Assembly (NCBI RefSeq): GCF_000384215.1
Contig: NZ_KB913032.1
Location: 2,931,665-2,995,664, forward strand
Length of the DNA stretch: 64,000 nucleotides
DNA from: Amycolatopsis alba DSM 44262
GTDB taxonomy: Bacteria > Actinomycetota > Actinomycetes > Mycobacteriales > Pseudonocardiaceae
Direction: 5' to 3'
Made by a program: the position numbers and the translations under genes. Positions 42,616-50,918 of this stretch are shown piece by piece (within the stretch, counting starts at the first letter, position 1; each line of letters begins with the position of its first letter). Under the pieces are notes generated by a model. The model was not told where the DNA came from. It worked only from the letters and a program-made list of their open reading frames with translations, and did no database searches.

Positions 42616-45588
42616 CTACTTGCGGTGAGCTCGCCTCCGGAAGACGGAACCCAGCGGCGTCCAGATGGCGGGCAGCAGGAACAGCAGGCAGACGACCAGC
42701 CACCAGACCGGTGCCTCGCCGCGCCGCCAGCCCGCGACGACGCCGCCGAGCCAGCCGAACAGCGGGTCCCGGATCGGCGGCAGGAACGCGGCGAAGAGCA
42801 GAGCCGCCCCCACCAGCACGCCGAGCACCGTGAGCACCATCCGCCACGTCTTGCGCAACGTCATCAGGCTGACCACCAGGAACACGATGGCGCCCGCGGC
42901 GACCGGGACACCGACCCACTGCAGGACCGGGCCGCCCTGCCCGCCGATGACGAAACCCGCCAGCACGGTGATCAGCGCCACGAGCACGTTCCACGGTGAC
43001 GGCAGGGTGGCCGCGCCGCGCGTGATCCACCAGGCGCTGCGCCCGGCGGCCTGGGCGAAGGTCGCGGCGGGCTGCACCGATTTCGGCATCCTGGTCGCCC
43101 CCGCGGCCGCGTTGAGACCGGCAGCACCCGCCTTGACCAGTGTCTTCGTGAGCAGCATCGTCCCGCGTTCGTGTTCGAACCGTTCGCCGGAGACCTGGCA
43201 CGCCTGGAACGCGCGCTGGGTCTGCTCGGCGGTTTCCGGCTCGCTCTCGATCAGCTGCCGGAACCGTTCCGACGGTTTCCCGTTGCCCTTGGCCGTTTTC
43301 GCGTCTTGTCCGCAATGGAGGCCGACGCAGGGCAGTTCCTCGCGCGCGATCTCCAGCTGCCGGACCCGCGCGAGCACCATCGCCGTCACCGGCATGCTGA
43401 TCGGGAGGGCGGCTTCGCCTTCCACGTCGGCGAGTTCGCCGTCGAGGCCGAGGAAAGCCAGTTCCTCCTTCAGCTGCGCGCACAGGGCGTCCGCTTCCTC
43501 TTGGGAGAGCCCGTCTTCCGTACCGGGACGGCGCCAGCCGATCTTCTCGAAGGTGTCCCGCACCTGCGTCCGGAACGCCTCGCGCCCGACGACGTCGCGC
43601 AGCAGCCGCAGGCGTTTCGGGTCGAGCAGGCACTGGACCAGCCAGCCCGCGCCGTCGACCCGGCCCCACATCCAGTCGTTCGCACGCCAGGACGCCTTGT
43701 AGAACGCGCCGAAGTAGTCGGCCTGCATACCGGTGAGCTTGTCCCACGAACGGCGGCGCTTCATGTCCAGCAGCGTCCGCGAATCCGCGCTCACCTGGAC
43801 GAGGTCGACCCGCTGGTCGACCGACGGCGGCTGCGCGAGCAGACCCCGCGTCGCGATGTGCAGCCGCACCAGCCGGGAGGTGACGACCGCGTCGCCGGCG
43901 CTTTTCTCGTCGGAGGTGAGCGCCGTCCACGCCAACAGCGTGCTCACCGTGTCGGCGGCTTCGGTTTCGGGTTTCCCTTGCGCCAGGGGCAAAAGTATCG
44001 GCGTCGCCTGCCGGAGCGCGGCGACCACGAGCGGCCACGCCTCCTTCAGCGTGTCCGACCGGCCCATCTCGGCCCATTTCCTGGCGAGCCCTTCGATCCA
44101 GGCCGCCAGCGTGTCCTCGGACTTCGGCGGATCCTGCCGGGTGACCCAGCCCGCGATCCGGTAGCCCCTGGCGGCCTTGTGCCGGGCCTCGTGCAGCAGC
44201 ACACGGCAACGATTGAGCTGCGTCGCCTGCTCCGGCGACGGATCGAGCCGGAAGCCCGCGTTCACCAGCTGCAGGCCGGTCGCGACCGAATCGTCGAGGG
44301 CGGTGGTGCGGAAGGCGATCAGGTCGCCGAGTTCGCAGGTGTCCTTCGGCGGCTCGGTGGGCAGGCCGTCGCGCAGGCCCGACGCCGCGGCAGCGCGCAG
44401 CTGTGCCGCCGTGCCGGACGCCCACTGACGGCCTGGATCCTCCACATCGGACAGTGAGAGCCTGCGGGTCGCCTCACGGACCAGCGCGGTGGCGTCCTCC
44501 TGGACCCGCCGATCGCGGTAGTCGTTCATCAGCCGCTGGTCGACCAGCGTGTCCGGACCGCCGCGAACCCCCATCGCGGCAAGGGAAACACGGGTTCCCC
44601 TGGTCCGGACGACGGCGTCGTTGTGCCGGGTCAGGTCTTCGAGTTCGGCGCTGATCGTCTGGCTCAGCACGGTGCCGACGACCTTGCTCATCGCGCTGCC
44701 CAGCAGCGGCGGCCGCTCCGGATCGACCACGACCCGTTCGGCTTCGCGTTCCGCCGTCGGCACCACGTACAGCAGCAGCCGCCGGACGTCCGAATGCGAC
44801 TGCCGTTCGAAGATCTCCCGCAGCGCCGGGCGCAACGGCTTGTTCAGCAGCACACCGCCGTCGGTGAGCCAATGCGACCGCGAGACGTCGGTGTACTCGG
44901 TCATGTCCGGATGCAACGGGCCGGTCTTCTCGCCGATCGGCATCCGGGAAAGTTCGAACGCGCCGGGGAACGACGCGGTGGAGCGCGCCGCGAGCGCGAG
45001 CGGGCCCACCACGTCATCTGTCCACAAAGGACCATCGAAGCGGAAGAGCAGGCGATGTTCGGTGTCCCGGACCAGGTTGCCGAGCGCGTCGTCGAACCTG
45101 GTCGTCTCGCCGTCGATCATCGTGCCGGTGAGCAGCACGGTGATGTCGGGGCAGTCGGGCTTCACCGTCGCCTTGTCGGTGATCCGGTGCAGCGCGTCCT
45201 TCAGATCCGCCAGCAGAACCTTGTCGCCGTCGAGCAGCGAGCGTGGTGCCTTTTCGCCGGGGTCACGGATCAGGTTGTCGAGCGATCCCGTGCTGATCCA
45301 CGTGTCGCGCAGCACCTGCGGGCTCGACCGGAACGCCTCCGCCAGCCCGAGGCACGCCGCGTTGATGCCGCCCGCGCTCGTGCCGGTGAGCACGTCGAGT
45401 GAGACGGTGACGTTGAGCAGGTCGAGCAGGGCACGGTACGGCCCTTCGGCTTCCGGCGTTCTCGACGCCTGGAGCAGATGGGAGGTCTCGGTGGCGACCC
45501 CGCCCATCCAGACCGCGAGGCTCGCCCCGCCCACCATCGTCATCGCCAGCCGGATCTCCTGCGGCCACGGGCTCCCCGCGTCGGCCAT
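42616..45588 (-). CDS. Large patatin-like (DUF3376-type) membrane protein
   Basis: 990 aa from ATG 45588, GGAGGG 6 bases upstream. The N-terminal patatin lipase domain has the oxyanion GGASLAVWMGGV, the nucleophile GTSAGGINAACLGLAEAF (Ser about 72) and the catalytic Asp in HWLTDGGVLLNKPLRPALRE (about 241). A long helical middle, DUF3376-like, follows, then about four transmembrane helices (about 880-985: VLVALITVLAGFVIGGQGG, VPVAAGAIVFLVVSLMTLR, VLTVLGVLVGAALLFAAFLP, WWLVVCLLFLLPAIWTPLG). It probably hydrolyses acyl chains of lipids at the membrane. DUF3376 patatins occur in actinomycetes and their role is unknown. Confidence 0.88.
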   Translation of the reverse strand: MADAGSPWPQEIRLAMTMVGGASLAVWMGGVATETSHLLQASRTPEAEGPYRALLDLLNVTVSLDVLTGTSAGGINAACLGLAEAFRSSPQVLRDTWISTGSLDNLIRDPGEKAPRSLLDGDKVLLADLKDALHRITDKATVKPDCPDITVLLTGTMIDGETTRFDDALGNLVRDTEHRLLFRFDGPLWTDDVVGPLALAARSTASFPGAFELSRMPIGEKTGPLHPDMTEYTDVSRSHWLTDGGVLLNKPLRPALREIFERQSHSDVRRLLLYVVPTAEREAERVVVDPERPPLLGSAMSKVVGTVLSQTISAELEDLTRHNDAVVRTRGTRVSLAAMGVRGGPDTLVDQRLMNDYRDRRVQEDATALVREATRRLSLSDVEDPGRQWASGTAAQLRAAAASGLRDGLPTEPPKDTCELGDLIAFRTTALDDSVATGLQLVNAGFRLDPSPEQATQLNRCRVLLHEARHKAARGYRIAGWVTRQDPPKSEDTLAAWIEGLARKWAEMGRSDTLKEAWPLVVAALRQATPILLPLAQGKPETEAADTVSTLLAWTALTSDEKSAGDAVVTSRLVRLHIATRGLLAQPPSVDQRVDLVQVSADSRTLLDMKRRRSWDKLTGMQADYFGAFYKASWRANDWMWGRVDGAGWLVQCLLDPKRLRLLRDVVGREAFRTQVRDTFEKIGWRRPGTEDGLSQEEADALCAQLKEELAFLGLDGELADVEGEAALPISMPVTAMVLARVRQLEIAREELPCVGLHCGQDAKTAKGNGKPSERFRQLIESEPETAEQTQRAFQACQVSGERFEHERGTMLLTKTLVKAGAAGLNAAAGATRMPKSVQPAATFAQAAGRSAWWITRGAATLPSPWNVLVALITVLAGFVIGGQGGPVLQWVGVPVAAGAIVFLVVSLMTLRKTWRMVLTVLGVLVGAALLFAAFLPPIRDPLFGWLGGVVAGWRRGEAPVWWLVVCLLFLLPAIWTPLGSVFRRRAHRK

Positions 45589-45742
45589 GTGCGCCCTCCC
45601 CAAGGCTTAAGTGCACGAGCACTGTAGACCGGACGGCCGAACCCGCGTACCGCCGTTGGTGCCGAAATTCGTTCACCCGTAAGGGCAATTTCAGGCATTC
45701 AGTCCTCTGACGGCGGCGGCGGGCGGGGGCGGGCAGCGGCGG

Positions 45743-45801
45743 GACGTTGCGAAAGTGGCTTTCACAACGTTGAAGGTTGCGAAAGTGGCTTTCACAACGT
45801 C
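45743..45801. repeat. Tandem GTTGCGAAAGTGGCTTTCACAAC hairpins
   Basis: The unit GTTGCGAAAGTGGCTTTC plus ACAACGT occurs twice, separated by TGAAG; each folds as (C)GTTG-GAAAG/CTTTC-CAACG. Variant of the GTTGCGAAAG family. Confidence 0.75.
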
Positions 45802-45889
45802 ACCGAGAGGTCCGGCGGGCCGTGTAAAGAACGCGTTCAGGGGACTGAATGCGGAGGGCAGGCGGCGAAGTGCTCCAGTGCGCCGAGCG

Positions 45890-45944
45890 TGTCGCGAAAG
45901 CCACTTTCGGGACGTCTGGTGTCGCGAAAGTGGCTTTCGCGACA
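45890..45944. repeat. Palindromic repeat, TGTCGCGAAAG family, copy 2
   Basis: Arms TGTCGCGAAAGCCACTTTCG and its exact complement flank GGACGTCTGGTGTCG; differs from 3577-3632 in a single loop base (T for A). Both copies are 42 kb apart and at unrelated genes, so one is a recent duplicate or both are under strong constraint. Confidence 0.85.
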
Positions 45945-45974
45945 CATCCTCGCCGTCGGACGGCGAGCAAAGTG

Positions 45975-46021
45975 GTGAAGGCCTCCTTCGCTACCTTCAG
46001 GGTAGGCAAGGAGGCCTTCAC
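45975..46021. repeat. Palindromic repeat with GCTACCTTCAGGGTAGGCAA loop
   Basis: GTGAAGGCCTCCTT and AAGGAGGCCTTCAC pair around a loop that carries its own CTACC/GGTAG stem. Relative of 9333-9385. Confidence 0.75.
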
Positions 46022-46054
46022 GGACCTGCAGCGCGGGTGCCCCCAGACGAGCGC

Positions 46055-46107
46055 GTTGCGAAAGCCACTTTCACAACGTTGAAGGTTGCGAAAGTGGCTT
46101 TCGCAAC
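46055..46107. repeat. Palindromic repeat, GTTGCGAAAG family
   Basis: GTTGCGAAAGCCACTTTC and GAAAGTGGCTTTCGCAAC form an 18-bp perfect stem with loop ACAACGTTGAAGGTTGC. Same design as the TGTCGCGAAAG family with GTTG for GTCG. Confidence 0.8.
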
Positions 46108-46172
46108 GTCGCCGCCTGAGCCGGTGGGCGCGGGACCGCCGCAATCAGGTGATGAAACGCGCCGGGGGCGGG

Positions 46173-47417
46173 TCAGGCGGCGAAGTGTTCCAGCAGGAGG
46201 ACTTGGGCCTCACCGACGGCGAAGCCGAGGACGGCGCCGGTCGCGATCAGGATCCATTCGTCCTGCTGGAAGGCGGGCCGCAGCAGTCCCTCGAACTCGC
46301 GCGGCGACAGTTCCTTCATCTTGGTCACCAGCACGTTCCGGATGTCCATCGCGTCGTTGGCGTAGTCCTCGATGTACCGCATGGTCTCGGGCAGTTTGTC
46401 CATGATCTTCTCGGCGATGTTCAGTTTCATGTCCTGATACCGCCTGCTGCCGACGGCGAACACCACCAGCGGTTTCCCGACGCCGACGCGGCGCCCGAGC
46501 TGTTCGTCGAGCTGGCGCTGGATGAGCCCGAGCACCCGGTCCGACAGCGGGCCGTGCAGCACCGCCTCGATCACGTTGTGCGGGGTGATGATCTCCTTCG
46601 CGATCAGCCCGCCGTACGCCTCCGCGACCTCGCCGCGCCGCTTCAGGAACAGGCCCTGCCAGCGCACGCCGAAGTACCGGCGTTCTTCGAGCGGGTAGAA
46701 GATCATGCGCAGCGCCAGCCAGTCGGTGAACCAGCCGGTGAAGAGACCGAACAGCGGCATGATCAGCGGGAACTTGAACAGCACCCACGCGACCATCTGG
46801 ATGACGCCGATCAGCCCGCCGAAGACGATGCCGGAGCGGGCGATGAACTTGAACTCCTTGTCGCCCGCCTCCTGGAAGATCCGGTTCAGCAGCCGTTTGT
46901 CCTTGACCAGTGCGGTGACGACCATGCCCTTGAGGTCGAACACACTGTCCACATCGGACTTGATCAGTTCCAGCACGGCCGCGACCATCTTCGGCGTCTC
47001 GGCCTGGACGCGCTGGATCACCAGCCGCTGCATCCCCACCGGCAGCGATTCCCACAGCCCCGGCTGGTAGTGGGCCGCGACGTCGCGCACGATGTCCTCG
47101 ACGGCGGCCTGGAGCGGTTTTTCGATCTCCCGCGCGATTCTCTGCGGGTCGAGCCGGGCGACGACCTCCGCCGGTTTGATCAGCTGTTCGGTCATCGTGT
47201 CGCAGGCGATGCTCGCCATCCGCGCGGCGCGTTTGGGCACGATGCCCTGCCAGCCGAGGAAGGGTTTGATCCCGATGAACTCGACCGGCTGGAACATCAT
47301 CCGGATCGCGACGAGTTTGGTGGTGTAGCCGATCAGGGCGGCGACGACCGGGATCGAGACGTAGATCGGCCAGTGCCTGCCGAAATCGGCGAGGATCCCG
47401 TCGAGGAACGCGCCCAT
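46173..47417 (-). CDS. DUF445-family membrane protein
   Basis: 414 aa. N-terminal helix (IYVSIPVVAALIGYTTKLVA), then IRMMFQPVEFIGIKPFLGWQ, GIVPKRAARMASIACDTMTE, the DUF445 start with its conserved R-M-M-F-x-P; the second repeat is around GWFTDWLALRMIFYPLEERR, YFGVRWQGLFLKRRGEVAE. A C-terminal helix (WILIATGAVLGFAVGEAQVL) anchors it again. The family is found from Bacillus (YheB) to Actinobacteria; its role is unknown. Seven bases after the Abi-alpha-like gene, on one transcript. Confidence 0.85.
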   Translation of the reverse strand: MGAFLDGILADFGRHWPIYVSIPVVAALIGYTTKLVAIRMMFQPVEFIGIKPFLGWQGIVPKRAARMASIACDTMTEQLIKPAEVVARLDPQRIAREIEKPLQAAVEDIVRDVAAHYQPGLWESLPVGMQRLVIQRVQAETPKMVAAVLELIKSDVDSVFDLKGMVVTALVKDKRLLNRIFQEAGDKEFKFIARSGIVFGGLIGVIQMVAWVLFKFPLIMPLFGLFTGWFTDWLALRMIFYPLEERRYFGVRWQGLFLKRRGEVAEAYGGLIAKEIITPHNVIEAVLHGPLSDRVLGLIQRQLDEQLGRRVGVGKPLVVFAVGSRRYQDMKLNIAEKIMDKLPETMRYIEDYANDAMDIRNVLVTKMKELSPREFEGLLRPAFQQDEWILIATGAVLGFAVGEAQVLLLEHFAA

Positions 47418-47424
47418 GCCGGGA

Positions 47425-48207
47425 TCAGCCGGCGCTCGGGTCGCAGGCCTGCCAGAACTGGGCGCCGAGCCGGGAGATGTGCACCGTGCGCTTGACGAAT
47501 TTGGCCCGCTTGACCGACTTCTCCGCCTCGCGGACGGTCTCGTCGGTCATCAGGATCTCGTACTGCGTCTCCAGCGCGGGCACCTCTTCGTCCAGCTCGA
47601 CCAGGCCGAGCCCGATCAGCCTGGTGAGGTAGCCCGGCACCTGGTCGGGCAGCGACACCCCGGCGGCCTTGCCGACGGTGGAGGCGTTGCGCAGCACGAA
47701 CCGCCCGGCGCCGCCGAGATTGGTCCGCTCGGCGACGTCGACCGCGGGGAACGGCGAGCCGTCGGAGAGCGCGGAAAGGATGCGGGCTTCGTCCGGCGTG
47801 AGCTGCCGCAGGATGATCGCGTAGAGGTACTCGCGCGCCCGCTCGCGGCCGAAGCCGATCGAGTGGTTGAGCAGTTCGGCCATCGCCGCGCGGAGCGGTT
47901 CGAGCTGCGCGCGCGTGTGCACGAGGGTGATGGTCGCCTCGACCGGGCGCGAGCTGTCGGTGTCGGGCCGGTTCATCGCGGACGCGGCGGTGAGCGCGGC
48001 GTGGTACGGGTCGTCGACCTCGTCGAGACGGCGGCGCAGCTCCGAAAGCAGCTGCCGCTCACCTTGTTTGACGATCTGTTCGGCGAGTTCGACGCCGGGG
48101 AGCTTGCGGGTGAACTCGAAACCCGTGCGGGCGGCCCAGCCCGCCAGCTGCCCCGCGCGTTTGGCGAAAGCGGCCAGGTCGTCACCGGCGGGTCGATCGT
48201 TGCTCAC
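47425..48207 (-). CDS. Abi-alpha (DUF4393)-like protein
   Basis: 260 aa from GTG 48207, chosen because GGGGAG lies 6 bases upstream. The middle to C-terminal part (about 110-225) matches the Abi-alpha arrangement: LEPLRAAMAELLNHSIGFGR, REYLYAIILRQLTPDEARIL, SALSDGSPFPAVDVAERTNL, YLTRLIGLGLVELDEEVPAL. No transmembrane helix. Despite the family name a defence role is unproven, and in actinomycetes it sits with housekeeping membrane genes. Operon with the DUF445 gene. Confidence 0.65.
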   Translation of the reverse strand: MSNDRPAGDDLAAFAKRAGQLAGWAARTGFEFTRKLPGVELAEQIVKQGERQLLSELRRRLDEVDDPYHAALTAASAMNRPDTDSSRPVEATITLVHTRAQLEPLRAAMAELLNHSIGFGRERAREYLYAIILRQLTPDEARILSALSDGSPFPAVDVAERTNLGGAGRFVLRNASTVGKAAGVSLPDQVPGYLTRLIGLGLVELDEEVPALETQYEILMTDETVREAEKSVKRAKFVKRTVHISRLGAQFWQACDPSAG

Positions 48208-48296
48208 GGGCACTCCCCTCACGTTCGCGCTGATGCTACCTGCGAGTAGGCCGAATGGCCGAAATTGTGATGGACCAGGGTGTTTGGATGGTCACC

Positions 48297-49157
48297 ATGA
48301 GCTTCACGCGCTGGGGTCCGCCGATCGACGTCCTCCCGCTGTTCGCGCGGGAGGAGCAGGCCTTGATGGACGTCCTCACCGGGCTGGACGCCCAGCAGTG
48401 GGCCGCGCCGACGGTGTGCACGGGCTGGACGGTGCACGATCTCGCCGCCCACATCCTCGGCGACAAGCTCGGCAGGCTGTCCCGAGACCGCGACGACTAC
48501 CGGACGACGGCGCCGCGCGAGGGTGAACGGTTCGGCGACTTCATCGACCGGATCAACGACGAATGGGTGGTCGCGTGCCGACGGCTGTCCCCCGAAGTGC
48601 TGTTCGCGATGCTGGTGGACAGCACCTCGCAGATCGCCGAGATGTTCGGCCGCGCCGACCTCGACGCCCTGGGAGATCCGGTGAGCTGGGCCGGGGACGA
48701 ACCGGCGCCGGTCTGGCTCGACGTCGCCCGCGAGTACACCGAGTTCTGGTTGCACCAGCAGCAGATCCGCGAAGCCGTCGGGGCACGGATGCTCGACGAC
48801 CGGGACTTCCGCGGGCCGGTGGTCGACACCTTCATGAGGGCGCTGCCGCACACGTTGCGTGACGTCGAAGCGCGGACAGGACGGCAGGTCGTCTACACCG
48901 TCACCGGCCAGGGCGGCGGGAAGTGGACGGCGCAGCGGACCGCCGGTGGCTGGGAAATCGACCGTGTCGCGCCGACGTCACGGGCGCCGCTGGCCTCGGT
49001 GACGACGGACGCGGACACCTTCTGGCGGCTGTGCACCCGGAACCCGGCGGACCGGGACCTGGTCACCGCCAAGGGCGACGAAAACGTTTGCGCGGCCGTT
49101 CTCGGGATGACGTCGATCATCACATCGAGTAACGGCTCACCTTCTCCGGCTGGATGA
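48297..49157 (+). CDS. Mycothiol-dependent maleylpyruvate isomerase-family enzyme
   Basis: 286 aa from ATG 48297; ATG 48288 is possible. DinB/MDMPI fold: WAAPTVCTGWTVHDLAAHIL (metal His about 49) and VAREYTEFWLHQQQIREAVG (Glu and His ligands about 148-152), as in the mycothiol maleylpyruvate isomerase. The C-terminal domain is sterol-carrier-like (GGGKWTAQRTAGGWEIDR). The reaction is likely a thiol transfer or isomerisation with mycothiol. The last 38 bases overlap the convergent PPOX gene. Confidence 0.8.
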   Translation: MSFTRWGPPIDVLPLFAREEQALMDVLTGLDAQQWAAPTVCTGWTVHDLAAHILGDKLGRLSRDRDDYRTTAPREGERFGDFIDRINDEWVVACRRLSPEVLFAMLVDSTSQIAEMFGRADLDALGDPVSWAGDEPAPVWLDVAREYTEFWLHQQQIREAVGARMLDDRDFRGPVVDTFMRALPHTLRDVEARTGRQVVYTVTGQGGGKWTAQRTAGGWEIDRVAPTSRAPLASVTTDADTFWRLCTRNPADRDLVTAKGDENVCAAVLGMTSIITSSNGSPSPAG

Positions 49158-49518
49158 CGAGCCGGACGAGATCCAGGGTCTGGATCCCGGCGAGTTCACC
49201 GGCGTGGGCCGGGTCTTCGAGGTCCCAGTAGCGCTCGGCGAGGCGGGCGGCCAGCTCGTGTGCCCCGTCCGGCTCCACCGCGGCGCTCCCGGCGACCGAA
49301 ACCCAGCGTTCGCGCTCGCCCACCGGGGCGGCGACGACGATCGAGGCGCGGGGGTCGGCGCTCAGCTTCCGCACCTTGGGCGAGTCCTTGGGCGTGAACA
49401 GCTGGATGGTGCCGTCATCGGCGGCTTCGAACCACACCGGCCGGACCGGGCCGTCGGCCACGGTCAGGAAACCGTGCAGGGGGCGGCGGAGGAATTCGAG
49501 GTCTTCGACGGTCAGCAT
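49120..49518 (-). CDS. Pyridoxamine-phosphate oxidase-fold (PPOX) flavin/F420 protein
   Basis: 132 aa. Split-barrel fold typical of PPOX proteins: LTVEDLEFLRRPLHGFLTVA, VRPVWFEAADDGTIQLFTPK, DSPKVRKLSADPRASIVVAA, ERERWVSVAGSAAVEP. TPKDSPKVRKL is the phosphate-binding region of FMN/F420 proteins in this group. Actinobacterial members reduce substrates with F420H2. Overlaps the 3' end of the preceding gene; divergent from the AraC gene. Confidence 0.8.
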   Translation of the reverse strand: MLTVEDLEFLRRPLHGFLTVADGPVRPVWFEAADDGTIQLFTPKDSPKVRKLSADPRASIVVAAPVGERERWVSVAGSAAVEPDGAHELAARLAERYWDLEDPAHAGELAGIQTLDLVRLVIQPEKVSRYSM

Positions 49519-49587
49519 GGACTCGATTCAACCCGGTCGGCTTGGACGTGCCCATAGGTGAAAAGCCGGATCGCCTGCGTATTCGTC

Positions 49588-49593
49588 TAATCT
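49588..49593 (+). promoter_or_regulatory. -10 box for a leaderless gene (start 49601)
   Basis: TAATCT followed by 7 bases and GTG 49601. The GGAGAG next to the GTG is too close to be a ribosome-binding site. Confidence 0.4.
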
Positions 49594-49600
49594 CGGAGAG

Positions 49601-50530
49601 GTGGACGTCTTCAGTGACCTGATCCGCGGGGTGCGCTCCCACGGTTCGCTGTTCGGCAGTTCGACGCTGTCCCCGCCCTGGTCACTGCACTTCGTGGACG
49701 GCGCGCCGCTGACCCTGTGCGCCGTGCTCACCGGCGCGGGCTGGATCGTGCCGGAGGACGGCCGGCCCGAACTGCTTCGCGCGGGCGAGACGATCATCGT
49801 GCGCGGCCCGGCGACGTTCACTTTCGTCGACGAGGTCGGCACTTCCGCCGAGCCGATCGCGTGTGGTGAAGCCTGCGCGACGCCCGAACTGGGTGGGACC
49901 CGGCATCGGCTCGGCTGGGTCGACGATCTCGGCGGCGAGACGACCTTGATCGTCGGCGCGTACCCGGTGCGCGGCGAGATCGGCCGCCCGCTGCTGGACG
50001 CGCTGCCCGTGGTGCTGCGGGTGGACGCCGGGGGCGCGGGCGATCCCGTGCTGGACCACCTCGCCGCCGAGGTCGCCGTCGACGCGCCGGGTCAGCAAGT
50101 GGTTCTAGACCGGCTGCTGGACTGGATGCTGGTCTGCTCCCTGCGCGAATGGTTCGACCGGCCCGGCGGTGAGCCCCCGGCGTGGTGGGCGGCCCAGCGG
50201 GATCCGGTGGTCGGCGACGCGCTGCGCCTGCTGCACGCGGAACCGGCGGCACCGTGGACGGTCGGCGCGCTGGCCGGGCGGACCGGGGTCTCGCGGTCGA
50301 CGCTGGCCAAGCGGTTCGCCGACCTGGTCGGCGAACCGCCGCTGACCTATCTCACCCGCTGGCGGATGACCCTCGCGGCGGATCTGCTGACCGGCGAGGA
50401 ATCCGCGACCATCTCGGACATCGCCCACACCGTGGGCTACTCCGACCCCTTCGGGTTCAGCGCGGCGTTCAAACGCGTGCGCGGCGTCAACCCGAGCGAG
50501 TTCCGGCGCGGCGCCCTTCAGCGCAGCTGA
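49601..50530 (+). CDS. AraC-family transcriptional regulator
   Basis: 309 aa. N-terminal cupin-like ligand domain (WSLHFVDGAPLTLCAVLTGA, ETIIVRGPATFTFVDEVG) of the AraC_binding_2/Cupin_6 kind; C-terminal two helix-turn-helices (GALAGRTGVSRSTLAKRFAD, LTYLTRWRMTLAADLLTGEE, ISDIAHTVGYSDPFGFSAAF, RVRGVNPSEFRR). Often controls the oxidoreductases next to it; the divergent PPOX gene is a candidate target. Its 3' end overlaps that of the LapA-like gene by 13 bases. Confidence 0.9.
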   Translation: MDVFSDLIRGVRSHGSLFGSSTLSPPWSLHFVDGAPLTLCAVLTGAGWIVPEDGRPELLRAGETIIVRGPATFTFVDEVGTSAEPIACGEACATPELGGTRHRLGWVDDLGGETTLIVGAYPVRGEIGRPLLDALPVVLRVDAGGAGDPVLDHLAAEVAVDAPGQQVVLDRLLDWMLVCSLREWFDRPGGEPPAWWAAQRDPVVGDALRLLHAEPAAPWTVGALAGRTGVSRSTLAKRFADLVGEPPLTYLTRWRMTLAADLLTGEESATISDIAHTVGYSDPFGFSAAFKRVRGVNPSEFRRGALQRS

Positions 50531-50880
50531 TGCCGGGACTTCTTGGCCTGCTTGCGCAATTGCAGGATCCTGGCGCCGCCGACGAGCGCGACCAGCGCGC
50601 CGCCGGCGATCACGGAGAACAGCATCGCGACGGCCAGCGGCATGCTGCCGGACATGCCGAGGAAGTGGACGGTCGCCGTGTCCTGGTTCTGCAGGATGAA
50701 CACGAGCAGGAACACCAGCACGATCAGCGCCACGATGACGGCGATCCACGTCCCGCTCACCCTGGTCCGTTTGAGTTTCGGACCGGCCTCGAATTTCCCG
50801 CTGTGGCGCGCGCCGCCGGTTTCGGGCGGCTTCACGGGATCGACCGGAACCTCGGCGGCACCCTCCTGCGGCTGCGTCAT
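50518..50880 (-). CDS. LapA-domain (DUF1049) membrane protein
   Basis: 120 aa from ATG 50880. Two helices: TWIAVIVALIVLVFLLVFIL (about 44-63), then QNQDTATVHFLGMSGSMPLA, VAMLFSVIAGGALVALVGGA, the LapA/YciS pattern with the N-Q-D-x-A loop. C-terminal RILQLRKQAKKSRHQLR. In Gram-negatives this protein regulates LPS assembly; in actinomycetes the role is not known. 38 bases after the M19 dipeptidase gene. Confidence 0.82.
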   Translation of the reverse strand: MTQPQEGAAEVPVDPVKPPETGGARHSGKFEAGPKLKRTRVSGTWIAVIVALIVLVFLLVFILQNQDTATVHFLGMSGSMPLAVAMLFSVIAGGALVALVGGARILQLRKQAKKSRHQLR

Positions 50881-50918
50881 GCAGGACAGTGTCCGCCGAA
50901 GTACGCGCGATCGCGCCC

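Larger units (their letters stand above)
45589..46172. other. 584-base intergenic region rich in palindromic repeats
   Basis: No gene is supported. It contains four palindromic units: a pair of tandem hairpins at 45743-45801, the TGTCGCGAAAG palindrome at 45890-45944, a GTGAAGGCC repeat at 45975-46021, and a GTTGCGAAAG palindrome at 46055-46107. Confidence 0.75.

Noticed and set aside
42616..45588. Patatin-like protein as a CBASS-type effector
   Set aside because: No cyclic-nucleotide synthase (CD-NTase) or ancillary gene is nearby, and the size and DUF3376-like middle differ from CapV effectors.
45743..46107. CRISPR array
   Set aside because: The repeats are palindromic pairs of several families without regular spacers or cas genes.
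47425..48207. Abi-alpha-like gene as a phage-defence island
   Set aside because: There is one such gene next to a DUF445 housekeeping-like gene and no other defence genes, integrase or AT-rich island around it.
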